Shown: positions 8,480 through 19,160 of the stretch, piece by piece
Position numbering within the stretch: position 1 is the first letter of the stretch
Layout of the letters: each line of letters starts with the position of its first letter
NCBI RefSeq assembly: GCF_009769385.1
Contig: NZ_VKAB01000025.1
Span: forward strand, 124,001 to 188,000
Source of the DNA: Saccharothrix deserti
GTDB lineage: Bacteria > Actinomycetota > Actinomycetes > Mycobacteriales > Pseudonocardiaceae
Length of the DNA: 64,000 nt
Direction of reading: 5' to 3'
Translations under genes and position numbers: made by a program
The notes under the pieces: model-generated
The model's database searches: none
Seen by the model: the letters and a program-made list of their open reading frames with translations, nothing else
Told to the model about the DNA's origin: nothing

Positions 8480-9651
8480 GCTGGATCGACGACCCCGCGT
8501 TCACCGCCGACGCGCCGTTCGGGCCGCAGACGCTGCCCTACGGCGTGCTGCCCGGCGGTGGCGTCGCGGTGCGGGTGGGCGACCAGGCCCTGTTGCTGCG
8601 CGGGCTGGCCCTGGGCGAGCGATTGGGGCACCTGGTGGCCACCGGGACCCTGGACGCCCTGCTGGCGGCCGGACGGCCCGTGTGGAGCGAACTGCGGGCG
8701 CGGATGGTCGAGATCGTCTCGGCCGCCTCCGCGCCGCGCGGTGCGGAGCTGGTGGGGCTGGACGGCGCCGTGCTGCCGTTCACCGTCGCCGACTACGTGG
8801 ACTTCTACTCGTCGCGGCACCACGCGGAGAACGTCGGCCGGATCTTCCGGCCCGACGGCGAGGCGCTGACGCCGAACTGGACGCACCTGCCCATCGGCTA
8901 CCACGGCCGGGCCGGGACGGTCGTCGTGTCCGGCACGCCGGTCGTCCGGCCGCACGGTCAGCGGCGGTCGTCGTCCGGGCCGGTCTTCGGGCCGACCGGG
9001 CGGCTGGACGTCGAGGCCGAGGTCGGGTTCGTGTGCGGCGGGCCGGTCGCGACGCGGCTGCGCCCGTCCCAGGCGGCCGACCACGTGTTCGGCGTGGCGC
9101 TGGTCAACGACTGGTCCGCGCGGGACATCCAGGCCTGGGAGTACCAGCCGCTCGGGCCGTTCCTGGCCAAGTCGTTCGCCACGTCGATCTCGGCGTGGAT
9201 CACGCCGTTGGAGGCGTTCGCGGTGGCCCGCGTCCCGCCGCCGCCGTTGGGCAACGACGTGCTGCCGTACCTGGTCGAGGAGCGGCCGTGGGGCCTGGAC
9301 ATCGACCTGGAGGTCGAGTGGAACGGCACGGTCGTGTCCCGGCCGCCGTTCCGCGAGATGTCGTGGACGTTCGCGCAGCAACTCGCGCACCTGTCGGTGA
9401 ACGGCGCTACCGTTCGGCCGGGTGACCTGATCGCGTCGGGCACCGTGTCCGGTCCGGCCCGCGACGAGCGCGGCTCCTTCCTGGAGCTGAGCTGGGGCGG
9501 GAAGGAGCCGGTGGTGCTCGACGACGGCGAGCGGACGTTCCTGGAGGACGGCGACACGGTGCGGATCACCGCGACGGCCCCCGGTGAGAACGGCTCGGTC
9601 GTCGGGCTGGCCGAGGTGGTCGGCACGATCGCGCCCGCCGACGAGAGGTAG
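8476..9651 (+). CDS. fahA: Fumarylacetoacetase
   Basis: A 391-residue fumarylacetoacetate hydrolase, the last enzyme of tyrosine breakdown, releasing fumarate and acetoacetate. The N-terminal SH3-like region precedes the FAH catalytic fold. Visible hallmarks are 'DYVDFYSSRHHAENVGRIF' (about residues 108-126, with the catalytic His), 'DVEAEVGFVCGG' (metal-ligand acidic residues), 'VNDWSARDIQAWEY' and 'GTVSGPARDERGSFLEL'. Length matches the bacterial and eukaryotic family (about 400). The GTG start overlaps the stop of the uncharacterised gene upstream. The IclR gene follows 4 bp later. Confidence 0.95.
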   Translation: MSWIDDPAFTADAPFGPQTLPYGVLPGGGVAVRVGDQALLLRGLALGERLGHLVATGTLDALLAAGRPVWSELRARMVEIVSAASAPRGAELVGLDGAVLPFTVADYVDFYSSRHHAENVGRIFRPDGEALTPNWTHLPIGYHGRAGTVVVSGTPVVRPHGQRRSSSGPVFGPTGRLDVEAEVGFVCGGPVATRLRPSQAADHVFGVALVNDWSARDIQAWEYQPLGPFLAKSFATSISAWITPLEAFAVARVPPPPLGNDVLPYLVEERPWGLDIDLEVEWNGTVVSRPPFREMSWTFAQQLAHLSVNGATVRPGDLIASGTVSGPARDERGSFLELSWGGKEPVVLDDGERTFLEDGDTVRITATAPGENGSVVGLAEVVGTIAPADER

Positions 9652-9655
9652 AGCG

Positions 9656-10324
9656 TTGGTCAGACCTGATCCCCGCGGCCGGCTGCCGGCGCCCGCGTCG
9701 AAGGAGAGCTCGCTGACCCTGGAGCGGGGCCTGGCCCTGCTCCAGGCGGTGGCCGACGCCGAGTCCGAGGCGCCGTCGATCAGCGAGCTGGCGGCGGCCA
9801 TCGGCGCTTCGCGGGCGGCGGTCTACCGGCTGCTGGTGCCGTTGCAGTCGCGTGGGCTGGTGCGGCGCGAGGGGTCGAAGGTGCGGCTCGGGCTGGGGGT
9901 GCTGCGGCTGGCGTCGAACGTGCTGCCGCAGCTCCGGCTGGCCGCGCAGCCCGCGCTGCGGACGTTGGCGGAGACCGTGGGCGCGACCGCGCACCTGACC
10001 GTGGCCGACGGGACCGAGGCGCAGGCGGTGGCGGTGGTCGAGCCGTCGTGGACGGCGTACCACGTGGCGTACCGGGTCGGGTCGCGCCACCCCGTGCACC
10101 GGGGTGCGGCGGGCAAGGCCATCGGGTTGTCGCTGGAGGGGCGCCAGTGGGTGCATTCGACGGGCGAGCTGCAGCCGGGGGCGTTCGGGGTGGCGGCGCC
10201 GGTGCGCGGGGTGCCCGGATTGCGGGCCAGCGTGGGCGTGGTGGCCTTGGAGAAGCTGGACGGTGACGTCGTGGGGCCACAGGTGGTGCGGGCGGCTCAG
10301 GAGGTCGCTGACGCGTTGCGCTGA
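9656..10324 (+). CDS. IclR-family transcriptional regulator
   Basis: A 222-residue regulator with an N-terminal winged helix-turn-helix (about residues 20-75, 'ISELAAAIGASRAAVYRLL') followed by the IclR effector-binding domain ('TVGATAHLTVADGTEAQAVA', 'HRGAAGKAI'). I chose the TTG at 9656 because it is 4 bp after the fahA stop, with GAGAGG just upstream; an earlier in-frame start would lie deep in fahA. It is shorter than many IclR proteins (about 250) because the N-terminal extension is short. As the last gene of the 7604-fahA operon it probably controls this operon and the divergent hmgA in response to homogentisate or a related acid, an inference from position. Confidence 0.88.
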   Translation: MVRPDPRGRLPAPASKESSLTLERGLALLQAVADAESEAPSISELAAAIGASRAAVYRLLVPLQSRGLVRREGSKVRLGLGVLRLASNVLPQLRLAAQPALRTLAETVGATAHLTVADGTEAQAVAVVEPSWTAYHVAYRVGSRHPVHRGAAGKAIGLSLEGRQWVHSTGELQPGAFGVAAPVRGVPGLRASVGVVALEKLDGDVVGPQVVRAAQEVADALR

Positions 10325-10348
10325 GGTTCGGCGGGGTGGGACTGCCGG

Positions 10349-10939
10349 TCACGTCGTCGGCGTGGGGGCGCCGATCACCCGGAGGATGCTGGTGTGGAGG
10401 GCTTGCGCCGCTTCCTCGTCCGACATGCGGCCGGCGTCGGCCTCCTCGCTCGCGGCGTGGCCGAGTTTCACGGTGACGGCGACCAGCCAGTCGATCGAGA
10501 GCCGGGCGTCGAACTCGCCGGTCTCCTGACCGCGCCTGATCACCCGCTTCAGCCGGTCGGTGACGGGCGCGTGGCGTTCCTGGTCGGCCTTCGGGTCGAC
10601 CGGCAGCGAGGCGATCTTCCGCAGCAGGACGGGGTACCGCCCGCTGGTCCGGCGGCCCGCTTCGAGCAGGCGCAGCAGCGCGTCCGCGGCCGGTCCGGTG
10701 TCGAGGTCGGCGGCGTCCATCGCGGCGACGGCTTCGGCGGTGACCTGGTCGACGACGGCCGCCAGCAGGTGCTCGCGGGACGGGAAGTGGGCGTAGACGG
10801 TCTGGCGGGTCACGCCCGCGGCGGTGGCGATGGCTTCGACGCCGGTCTCGGGGTTGGTGTCGAGCAACCGGACCGCCGCGTCCAGGATCGCGGCCCGGCT
10901 GCGGCGGGCGTCGGCACGGCGGTTGCGGGCCTGGGTCAT
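10349..10939 (-). CDS. TetR-family transcriptional repressor
   Basis: A 196-residue TetR regulator. The N-terminal helix-turn-helix (about residues 14-60) contains 'GVEAIATAAGVTRQTVYAHF', typical of the family, followed by an all-helical ligand-binding domain. The stop lies 24 bp from the end of the convergent IclR gene. It diverges from the SnoaL-like gene at 11018. The 78-bp gap between them holds two TTACA-type repeats that are likely its operators, so it probably represses itself and its neighbour. The ligand is not predictable. Confidence 0.93.
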   Translation of the reverse strand: MTQARNRRADARRSRAAILDAAVRLLDTNPETGVEAIATAAGVTRQTVYAHFPSREHLLAAVVDQVTAEAVAAMDAADLDTGPAADALLRLLEAGRRTSGRYPVLLRKIASLPVDPKADQERHAPVTDRLKRVIRRGQETGEFDARLSIDWLVAVTVKLGHAASEEADAGRMSDEEAAQALHTSILRVIGAPTPTT

Positions 10940-10941
10940 TT

Positions 10942-10990
10942 CTTACACCTTGTCAAGGTTGGTTGCGCCTGGATATCTTACAACGTGTAA
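10942..10990. promoter_or_regulatory. TetR operator candidates
   Basis: Two related motifs lie between the divergent TetR and SnoaL-like genes: TTACAACGTGTAA (10978-10990), a near-perfect palindrome with TTACA/TGTAA arms, and CTTACACCTTGTCAAGG (10942-10958), whose complement reads CCTTGACAAGGTGTAAG and includes a TTGACA that could serve as a -35 box for the TetR gene. Both would be occluded by a bound TetR dimer, fitting autoregulation and control of the 11018 gene. Confidence 0.55.
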
Positions 10991-11017
10991 ACGTTCGCGT
11001 GACGTGACTGGAGCACC

Positions 11018-11410
11018 GTGAGCCGACTCGACAGCACCGATCCGAAGCAGTTCATCGCCGACTTCTTCACCTCCTTCACCGACGACCTCCTGAGCAGCGG
11101 CGAGGATGCCGAACTCATCGTCGACCGCTATCACACACCGGACGTCCTCCAGATCGCCGACGGGAACCCGATCGACCGCGACAAGCTCATCGCCCACGCC
11201 CGCCCGGTGCGCAAGAACCGGCCCACCGCACGCGTGGAGGTGCACGAGGCGCTGGCGGACGGGGACCGGATCGCCGCCCGGTACACCCTGCACGTGCTCA
11301 ACCGCGGCAAGTCGCTGGCCATCGACGTGCACTTCTTCGGGCGGTTCACCCCGGACGGGCGGATGCGCGAGGCGCACCTGCTCACGCGCTCCACCAACGA
11401 GTCCGGCTAG
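11018..11410 (+). CDS. SnoaL/NTF2-like domain protein
   Basis: A 130-residue protein with the alpha+beta-barrel pattern of the NTF2-like/SnoaL superfamily: an N-terminal helix ending in 'FFTSFTDDLL', then strands containing 'YHTPDVLQIADG', 'RVEVHEALADGDRIAARYTL' and 'VHFFGRFTPDGRMREAHLL'. Such folds serve as small-molecule isomerases or hydrolases or as binding proteins, and the substrate cannot be inferred. It starts at GTG 11018 and is divergent from the TetR gene that probably controls it. Its TAG stop and the stop of the convergent GDT1 gene share the same CTAG tetranucleotide (11407-11410). Confidence 0.85.
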   Translation: MSRLDSTDPKQFIADFFTSFTDDLLSSGEDAELIVDRYHTPDVLQIADGNPIDRDKLIAHARPVRKNRPTARVEVHEALADGDRIAARYTLHVLNRGKSLAIDVHFFGRFTPDGRMREAHLLTRSTNESG

Positions 11411-12006
11411 CCGGCGACCGCCTGCCACAGGGCGACCAGGGCGAACGCGGTGAAGATGAAGCCGCTCACCCGCTGGACCAGGTGCGTCGGGATCCGGGTG
11501 GCGATCTTGCGGCCCACCAGGACCGCGATGGCGGCGACGGTGGTCAGCGCCAGGAACGCGCCCAGGCCCACGAACACCGGCGTGGCGTAGCGGGCGGACA
11601 GAGCGGCCGTCGCGAGCTGCGAGGCGTCGCCCCACTCGGCGGCGAACAGCACGCCGAACGACGTGAGCGCCGCACGCCAGAACGTCACCTGACCGGGACC
11701 GTTGCAAGTGGCGTCCGCGTCGGGGCCGTCCTGGGAGAAACCCTCCTTCAACAGCAGGAACGCGCCCACGCCGAAGAGCACCGCGACGACACCCGCGACC
11801 ACCCGATCGGGTAGGAGGGTGAGCACGCCGCCGAACGTCGCGGCCACCACGCACTGGATCGCGAACGCCGCCGTGACGCCCGCGAAGACCGGCCACGCCC
11901 GGTACCGGGTGGTGAGGACGAGGGTCGCGACCATGGTCTTGTCCGGCAGCTCGGCCAGGAAGACGATCGCGAAAGCCGTCGCCAGGGCGATGAGTTCAGG
12001 TGCCAC
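11407..12006 (-). CDS. TMEM165/GDT1-family divalent cation transporter
   Basis: A 199-residue membrane protein with two UPF0016 repeats, each marked by an acidic E-x-G-D/E-x-[K]-[ST]-type motif: 'FLAELPDKTM' near residue 20 and 'FAAEWGDASQLAT' near residue 125. About six membrane helices are visible. Family members export manganese or calcium. I start it at GTG 12006 (GGAGG 7-11 bp upstream); longer open frame upstream is the riboswitch leader, not protein. The yybP-ykoY riboswitch upstream supports a manganese-efflux role. The stop overlaps the convergent SnoaL-like gene by 3 bp. Confidence 0.93.
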   Translation of the reverse strand: MAPELIALATAFAIVFLAELPDKTMVATLVLTTRYRAWPVFAGVTAAFAIQCVVAATFGGVLTLLPDRVVAGVVAVLFGVGAFLLLKEGFSQDGPDADATCNGPGQVTFWRAALTSFGVLFAAEWGDASQLATAALSARYATPVFVGLGAFLALTTVAAIAVLVGRKIATRIPTHLVQRVSGFIFTAFALVALWQAVAG

Positions 12007-12052
12007 GGGAACCTCCGACGTCCGAATGAACCCGGACGGAGGCAGCACGACC

Positions 12053-12203
12053 CCGACCGGGCGTGGTGCACTGCCCGGCCGGAGGTCTCGTTCGCCCGCT
12101 CGGAAAGCGGGTGAGGGACCGGATCCGCGCGAAGGCGGATCAGTGTGTCGATCCTCTCGCCCCGGTCGTGGTGACCCGGGGGAACTACTCCCCTCTGGCG
12201 TCA
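12053..12203 (-). ncRNA. yybP-ykoY manganese riboswitch leader
   Basis: On the minus strand, the leader of the GDT1 gene contains the two conserved loop segments of the yybP-ykoY aptamer. GGGGAGTAG (complement of 12185-12193) lies at the 5' side and CGAGACC (complement of 12084-12090) at the 3' side, separated by GC-rich stems. A strong downstream hairpin, arms 12053-12062 and 12073-12082, just before the coding region could be the expression platform. These riboswitches bind Mn2+ and often control TMEM165/GDT1 or MntP-type exporters, as here. Boundaries are approximate. Confidence 0.85.
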
Positions 12204-12360
12204 CCCATCGTAGTCGCCGGATGAGCCGGCGGGGTGTGACGGTGACCATCACGGCCGGCGGCGGCCGGCTCGGACGCGACTCGGACGGGACCTAGGTCCC
12301 GGTCCACAGGGGACCCTCGTACCTGAGGGGGACCCCCTCCCCGGCCCTACGTTCGACCAC

Positions 12361-13863
12361 GTGGACGTCCTCGACCTGGCGCGGTGGCAGTTCGGCATCA
12401 CCACCGTCTACCACTTCCTGATGGTGCCGCTGACCATCGGGCTCTCCCTGCTCGTGGCCGGGATGCAGACCGCGTGGGTGCGCACGGGTGATCGCAAGTA
12501 CCTCGCGATGACCAAGTTCTGGGGCAAGCTGCTGCTGATCAACTTCGCCATGGGCGTGGTCACCGGCATCGTGCAGGAGTTCCAGTTCGGCATGACCTGG
12601 AGCGCCTACTCGCGCTTCGTGGGCGACGTGTTCGGCGCGCCGCTGGCGATGGAGGGCCTGGTCGCGTTCTTCGTCGAGTCGACCTTCCTCGGCCTGTGGA
12701 TCTTCGGCTGGGACCGGCTGCCGAAGAAGGTGCACCTGGCGTGCGTGTGGGCGTTCTCGCTGGCCACGATCGCCTCGGCGTACTTCATCCTGGCCGCGAA
12801 CTCGTGGATGCAGCACCCGGTCGGCGTCGAGTTGGTGGACGGGCGGCCGCGGCTCACGTCGATCTGGGCCGTGCTCGGCAACAACACCGTGCTGGCCGCG
12901 TTCCCGCACACGATCTTCGGCGCGTTCTCGGTCGCCGCGACGTTCCTGGTCGGCATCGCGGCGTGGCACCTGTGGCGGCGCAGCGACGACGGGCCGGTGT
13001 GGCGGGCGTCGGTGAAGTTCGGCACGTGGGTGGGTGTCGTCGCGTTCACCGGGCTCGCGATCACCGGTGACGTGCAGGGCAAGCTGATGTTCGAGCAGCA
13101 GCCGATGAAGATGGCGGCGGCCGAGGCGCTGTGCCACACGGAGTCGCCCGCGGCGTTCTCGGTGTTCGCGATCGGCGACGTGTCGCGGCCGGACTGCGAG
13201 AACGTCAAGAGCGTCACGGTGCCGGCGCTGCTGTCCTTCCTGGCGCACAACGACTTCACGACCGAGGTCAAGGGCATCGAGGACCTGGTGCCGATGTACC
13301 AGGAGAAGTACGGCGCCAACTACCCGGTCGACCCCCGGCTGGGTGAGCTGTCGGGCAAGCCGATCGACTACGTGCCGAACCTGCCGGTCACGTACTGGGG
13401 TTTCCGGCTGATGATCGGGTTCGGTGCGATCGCGGTCGGCGCGGGTCTGCTGATCCTGTGGCTGACGCGGGGCGGCCGGGTGCCGCGCGGGCGGTGGTTC
13501 GCTTGGCTGGCGCTGGGCAGCATCGCGACGCCGTTCCTGGCCAACAGCTTCGGCTGGATCTTCACCGAGATGGGGCGGCAGCCGTTCGTGGTGGTGCCGA
13601 ACCCGAGCGGGGTGGACGGGGTGTGGATGTTCACCGCGCGTGCCGTGTCGTCGTCGACACCGGGGGAGGTGTTGACGTCGCTCATCGCCTTGACGCTGGT
13701 CTACGGGGTGCTGGCCTGCGTCGAGGTGTTCCTGATCCGGCGGTACGTCCGCGCGGGGGTAGCGGGCGTGCTGCCGGGTCCCCAGCCCGATGACGACAAG
13801 TCCGATGACCGCGGCGAGTCGGACAAGAAGTCCGACGAAGACGTCCTGTCGTTCGCTTACTGA
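12361..13863 (+). CDS. cydA: Cytochrome bd oxidase subunit I
   Basis: A 500-residue integral membrane subunit of cytochrome bd, which oxidises quinol and reduces O2. Hallmarks are His18 in 'TTVYHFLMVPLTIG' (haem b595 ligand region), 'GIVQEFQFGMTWSAYSRF', a Q-loop after residue 250 ('AFSVFAIGDVSRPDCENVKS'), and 'FGWIFTEMGRQPFVV' with the haem b558 region. The C-terminus is hydrophilic and Asp/Lys-rich. It starts at GTG 12361 without a strong ribosome-binding site, so a leaderless transcript is possible. It diverges from the GDT1 gene and leads a four-gene operon. The stretch 12207-12360 holds short GC-rich palindromes but nothing I can name. Confidence 0.96.
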   Translation: MDVLDLARWQFGITTVYHFLMVPLTIGLSLLVAGMQTAWVRTGDRKYLAMTKFWGKLLLINFAMGVVTGIVQEFQFGMTWSAYSRFVGDVFGAPLAMEGLVAFFVESTFLGLWIFGWDRLPKKVHLACVWAFSLATIASAYFILAANSWMQHPVGVELVDGRPRLTSIWAVLGNNTVLAAFPHTIFGAFSVAATFLVGIAAWHLWRRSDDGPVWRASVKFGTWVGVVAFTGLAITGDVQGKLMFEQQPMKMAAAEALCHTESPAAFSVFAIGDVSRPDCENVKSVTVPALLSFLAHNDFTTEVKGIEDLVPMYQEKYGANYPVDPRLGELSGKPIDYVPNLPVTYWGFRLMIGFGAIAVGAGLLILWLTRGGRVPRGRWFAWLALGSIATPFLANSFGWIFTEMGRQPFVVVPNPSGVDGVWMFTARAVSSSTPGEVLTSLIALTLVYGVLACVEVFLIRRYVRAGVAGVLPGPQPDDDKSDDRGESDKKSDEDVLSFAY

Positions 13864-13874
13864 GAGGGGGAGCC

Positions 13875-14876
13875 GTGGAGACGTTCTGGTTCTGCGTGAT
13901 CGCCCTGCTGTGGCTGGGCTACCTGTTCCTGGAGGGGTTCGACTTCGGCGTCGGCATGCTGCTGCCCGTGCTCGGGCGGACGGAGGCCGAACGGCGGGTG
14001 CTGATCAACACGATCGGGCCGGTGTGGGACGGCAACGAGGTGTGGCTGCTGGTCGCGGTCGGCGCCACGTTCGCCGCGTTCCCGGCCTGGTACGCCGCGC
14101 TGCTCAGCTCGGTCTACCTGCCGCTGACGTTGTTCCTGCTGGCGCTGATCGGGCGCGGGGTGGCGTTCGAGTACCGGGGGAAGGTGAACTCGGCGCGGTG
14201 GCGGCGGGTGTGGGACGCGGTGATCGTCGCCGGGTCGTGGACGGCCGCGCTGGGCGTCGGGCTGTTGCTGTCGGCGAACGTGTTCGGGATGCCCCTCGAC
14301 GCCGTCGGTGACCGCGTCGGGTCGCCGTTCGCGGCGATCCGGTTGGAGACGCTGCTCGGTGCGGTGGCGGTGGCCGGCTACGCGTTGGTGCACGGGGCGG
14401 TGTTCCTGTCCCTGAAGACCGAGGGCGAGGTGCGGGAACGCGCCCGTGCGCTGGCGTTGAAGGTCACGCCGTTCGCGCTGCTGCCGTTGCTGGTGCTGCT
14501 GCTGACCGTGCAGCTGCGGTTCGGGTCGGTGTGGACGTGGGGCGCGTCGATCGTGGTGGCGTTGGCGGCGCTCGGTGCGTACGGGCGGTTGGTGCTGCGG
14601 CGTGAGGGTCAGGCGTTCGCGTTGATGGGTGTTGCGGTGGCGGCCACGGTGGTCGCGTTGTTCGGTGCGCTCTACCCGGACGTGCTGCCGTCCACTTTGG
14701 ACCCGGCGTGGTCGTTGACGGTGGCGGGCGCCGCGTCGAGCCCGTACACGTTGACCGTGATGACCTGGGTGGCCGCGTTCGGCACGCCCGCGGTGCTCGT
14801 CTACCAGGGGTGGACGTACTGGGTGTTCCGCAAGCGGATCGGTGTCAAGCACATCCCTCGGGTGCACGTTCCGTGA
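13875..14876 (+). CDS. cydB: Cytochrome bd oxidase subunit II
   Basis: A 333-residue membrane protein, partner of CydA in the bd oxidase. The N-terminus 'LFLEGFDFGVGMLLP' and 'GPVWDGNEVWLLVAVGA' are diagnostic for CydB, and about nine membrane helices follow. It starts at GTG 13875, with GAGAGGGGGAG just upstream and 11 bp after the cydA stop. Its stop overlaps the cydDC start (GTGA). Confidence 0.96.
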   Translation: METFWFCVIALLWLGYLFLEGFDFGVGMLLPVLGRTEAERRVLINTIGPVWDGNEVWLLVAVGATFAAFPAWYAALLSSVYLPLTLFLLALIGRGVAFEYRGKVNSARWRRVWDAVIVAGSWTAALGVGLLLSANVFGMPLDAVGDRVGSPFAAIRLETLLGAVAVAGYALVHGAVFLSLKTEGEVRERARALALKVTPFALLPLLVLLLTVQLRFGSVWTWGASIVVALAALGAYGRLVLRREGQAFALMGVAVAATVVALFGALYPDVLPSTLDPAWSLTVAGAASSPYTLTVMTWVAAFGTPAVLVYQGWTYWVFRKRIGVKHIPRVHVP

Positions 14877-17800
14877 ACTTCCCCGGAGCCCCTTCCGCCA
14901 AGAAGCCGGGGAATGGCCCGCTCGGCGCGCTGCCTGCGCTTTCGCGCTCGGCGCGCCGGGCGTTGGCCCTGTGTGCGGTGCTCGCCGGGCTGACCGCGGG
15001 CGCGTTGGTGTGGCAGGCCGTGGCGTTGGCGTCGGCGCTGGTGACCGGCGGGTCGTTGTGGGTGCCGGCGTGCGCCGTCGTGGTGCGGGCGGGGTTGGCC
15101 TGGGCGACCGAGTCGGTGGCGGCGCGGGCGGCGGCGGGTGCGAAGGAGGAGCTGCGGGCGGCGGTGCTGGACCGGGCGTTGGGGTTGGGGCCGTCGTGGA
15201 TCGTGTCGCGCGGGCCGGCGTCGTTGGCGGTGCTGGCGACCAAGGGGTTGGACGCGCTGGACGCGTACTTCACCCGTTACCTGCCCGCTTTGGTCACGAC
15301 GGCGGTGGTGCCGGTCGCGTTGGGGGCCTGGATCTTGTACACCGACCCGACGTCGGCGGTGTTGATCGCGGTGACGCTGCCGTTGATCCCGGTGTTCGCG
15401 ATCCTGATCGGTCGGTTCACGTCGGCGCGGGTGGCCGAGGCGGCGTCGGCGCTGGAGCGGTTGTCGGGGCGGTTGGCGGAACTGGTGCGTGCGCTGCCGG
15501 TGCTGACGGCGTTCGGGCGTGCGGCGGCTCAGGCGTCGGCCGTGCGGGAGGTGGGTGAGCGGTACCGGCGGGCGACCATGGGGACGTTGCGGGTGGCGTT
15601 CCTGTCGGCGCTGGTGCTGGAGATCGTGGCGTCGCTGTCGGTGGCGTTGATCGCGGTGGGGATCGGGCTGCGACTGGTGTCGGGGGAGATGACGCTGGTC
15701 ACGGGGCTGGTGGTGTTGATCCTGGCGCCGGAGTGCTACCTGCCGCTGCGTGCGGCCGGTGCGGCTCACCACGCGTCGGAGGACGGCGTCGAGGCGGTGC
15801 GGCGGGTCGCGGAGATCCCCACCCCGGGTGTTCCGGCGGTTCCTGGTGGGCCGGTTACGGGGGTGGAGGTCCGTGATCTCCGGGTGCGGCGGCGGGAGCG
15901 GTTCGCGCCTGACGGGGTCAGCTTCCGGGTTCGGCCTGGTGAGGTTCACCGGTTGGACGCGCCCAGCGGTGCGGGCAAGTCGACGCTGTTCGGGGTGTTG
16001 TCGGGGTTCGTGCAGGCCGATGGTGGGTCTGTTCTGGTCGACCGGTCGTCCATCGCCTGGGTGCCGCAGCGGCCCGCGTTCGCCGGGCGGACGGTCGCCG
16101 ACGAGTTGGAGCTGACCACCGGTCGGGTCGATCACGACGTGTTGGTGTCGGTGGCGGCCGATCACCTCGTGGCACGGCCGATCGCGGAGTTGTCGACCGG
16201 TGAACGGCAGCGTGTCGCCGTCGCCCGTGCGCTGACGCGGGTTCGGGATGGCGCGACGGTGTTGTTGCTGGACGAACCCACCGCGCACCTCGATCCGGCG
16301 ACGGCCGCCAAGGTCATGAGCGCCGTGCACCGGGCCGCTGCCGAGGGGGCTGCGGTGGTGCTGGCCACGCATCGGCTGGTCGGTGAGCAGTCTTCGGGCG
16401 TCGCGGCGGCTCGTGAGGTCGAGTCGGTGGCCGACCGGTCGGCTGCTCCGCGCTCGCCGCGTCCGACCCGCCGGGTGTTGGCGGGTGCGTTGTTGGGCAC
16501 GGCGGCTTCGCTGAGCGGTGTGGCGTTGACGGCGCTGGCGGCTTACCTGATCGCCAAGGCGGCTACCCAGCCGCCGATTCTGACGCTGTCCGTGCTGGTG
16601 GTGGGCGTGCGGACGTTCGCGCTGGGCAAGGGGGTGCTGCGGTACCTGGAGCGGTTGGTGTCGCACGACGCCGCGTTCCGGTACGCCGAGTCGTTGCGGG
16701 TCCGGTTGTGGCGGAGCCTGCGTCCCGGACAGGCCGAGTTGACGAAGCTGGTGGACGACGTCGACACCGTCCGCGACCTCGTGCCGCGCGTGCTCCAGCC
16801 GCCGTTGGTCGCGGTGGGTGTGTCGGTCGCGGCGGTGGTGTTGTTCGCGTTGATCCAGCCGATGGCCGGCCTGGCGTTGGCGGTGGCGCTGGTGGTCGGT
16901 GGGACGTTGGCCCCGGTGGTCGCGGTGCTCACCGAACGTCGCGCCACGGCGGTGCTCGCCAGGGGACGGCGGCAGGTGTCGGAGCAGGTGTTGACGCTGC
17001 TCACCGCCGCACCGGACCTGATCGCGTTCGGGGCGGACGGCAAGGTGCGCGCCGAGTTGGCCCGTCAGGACGCCGGACTCGCCCGGCTGGCCCGCCGACA
17101 GGCCCTCGGCGCGGGCGCGGCGATCGGGATCGTGCACCTGACGACCGGGTTGGCGTCGGCGGTCTGCATCGGCCTGGCCGGTGGCGTCGACCCGCTGCTG
17201 GTGCCGGTCCTCGGCCTGGTGCCGCTCGCGTTGGCCGAGGTGCTGAGCGCACTGCCCACCGCCGCGCAGCACCGCGCCGCGCTGCGCGAGTCCTACGGCC
17301 GGATCGTTGAACAATCGCTCGCTGTGGATGCCGGGTCGGCGCGGGTCGAGCAGGCGGCGGTCGGCGGGGCGGTCGGGCTGGAGGGCGTGACGGTGCGGTG
17401 GCCGGGAAGTGCGGAAGCCGTGCTGGAGCGGGTGTGCGTCGACCTGCCGGCCGGCGCCAAGGTGGCCGTGGTCGGGCCGTCCGGTGCGGGCAAGTCGAGC
17501 CTGTTCGCGTTGTTGCTGGGGTTCCTCGAACCCGAACGCGGGCTGGTGTGGCGGCCGGAACGGGTGGCGTGGTGCCCGCAGGAGCCGATGCTGGTGTCGA
17601 CCACGGTCCGCGAGAACCTTCGACTGGGTGACCCCCGAGCGGATGACGCACGGCTGCTGTGGGCACTGGACGTCGCGGGCGTCCGGCTCGACCTCGACAC
17701 CGTGGTCGGCCCGACCCTGCTGTCCGGCGGTGAGGCCCAGCGGGTCGCGTTGGCCCGTGCGCTGCTTTACGACGCCGATCTCGTGCTGCTGGACGAGCCC

Positions 17801-17964
17801 ACCGCACACCTGGACGAGCCGACCGCGCGGGCGTTGCTGGCCCGGCTGGACGACGTGCTGCGGGACAAGACCGTCATCCACATCACCCACCGGCCGGAGG
17901 AAGCCGACCGGGCCGACCTGGTGCTGGAAGTCGCCGAGGGGCGGATGCGGGCCAGGGCCCACCG

Positions 17965-17968
<4 letters not shown>
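14873..17968 (+). CDS. cydDC: Fused CydD-CydC ABC transporter
   Basis: A 1031-residue fusion of the two half-transporters that proteobacteria encode as CydD and CydC, which export thiols and are needed for bd oxidase assembly. The two exporter units sit at about residues 1-520 and 521-1031. Signature motifs are 'LSTGERQRVAVARAL' and 'LLSGGEAQRVALARALL'; Walker B motifs 'VLLLDEPTAHLDP' and 'LVLLDEPTAHLDE'. The second Walker A is 'GPSGAGKSS', but the first reads 'APSGAGKST', with Ala at the first Gly position, which may make that site weaker. The fused form is usual in actinobacteria. The stop overlaps the kinase start (TTGA). Confidence 0.95.
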
Positions 17969-19101
<1,133 letters not shown>

Positions 19102-19160
19102 GCCGCTGCACGGCCTCCGACAACCCTGGCCGAATCCGGCGGCGGGGCTGTCCAGAGGGG

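Noticed and set aside
14801-17962. Long open frame on the minus strand, opposite cydDC.
   Set aside because: An artefact of GC-rich third positions. The product is Arg/His/Gln-rich, shows no domain, and cydDC on the plus strand carries all ABC motifs.
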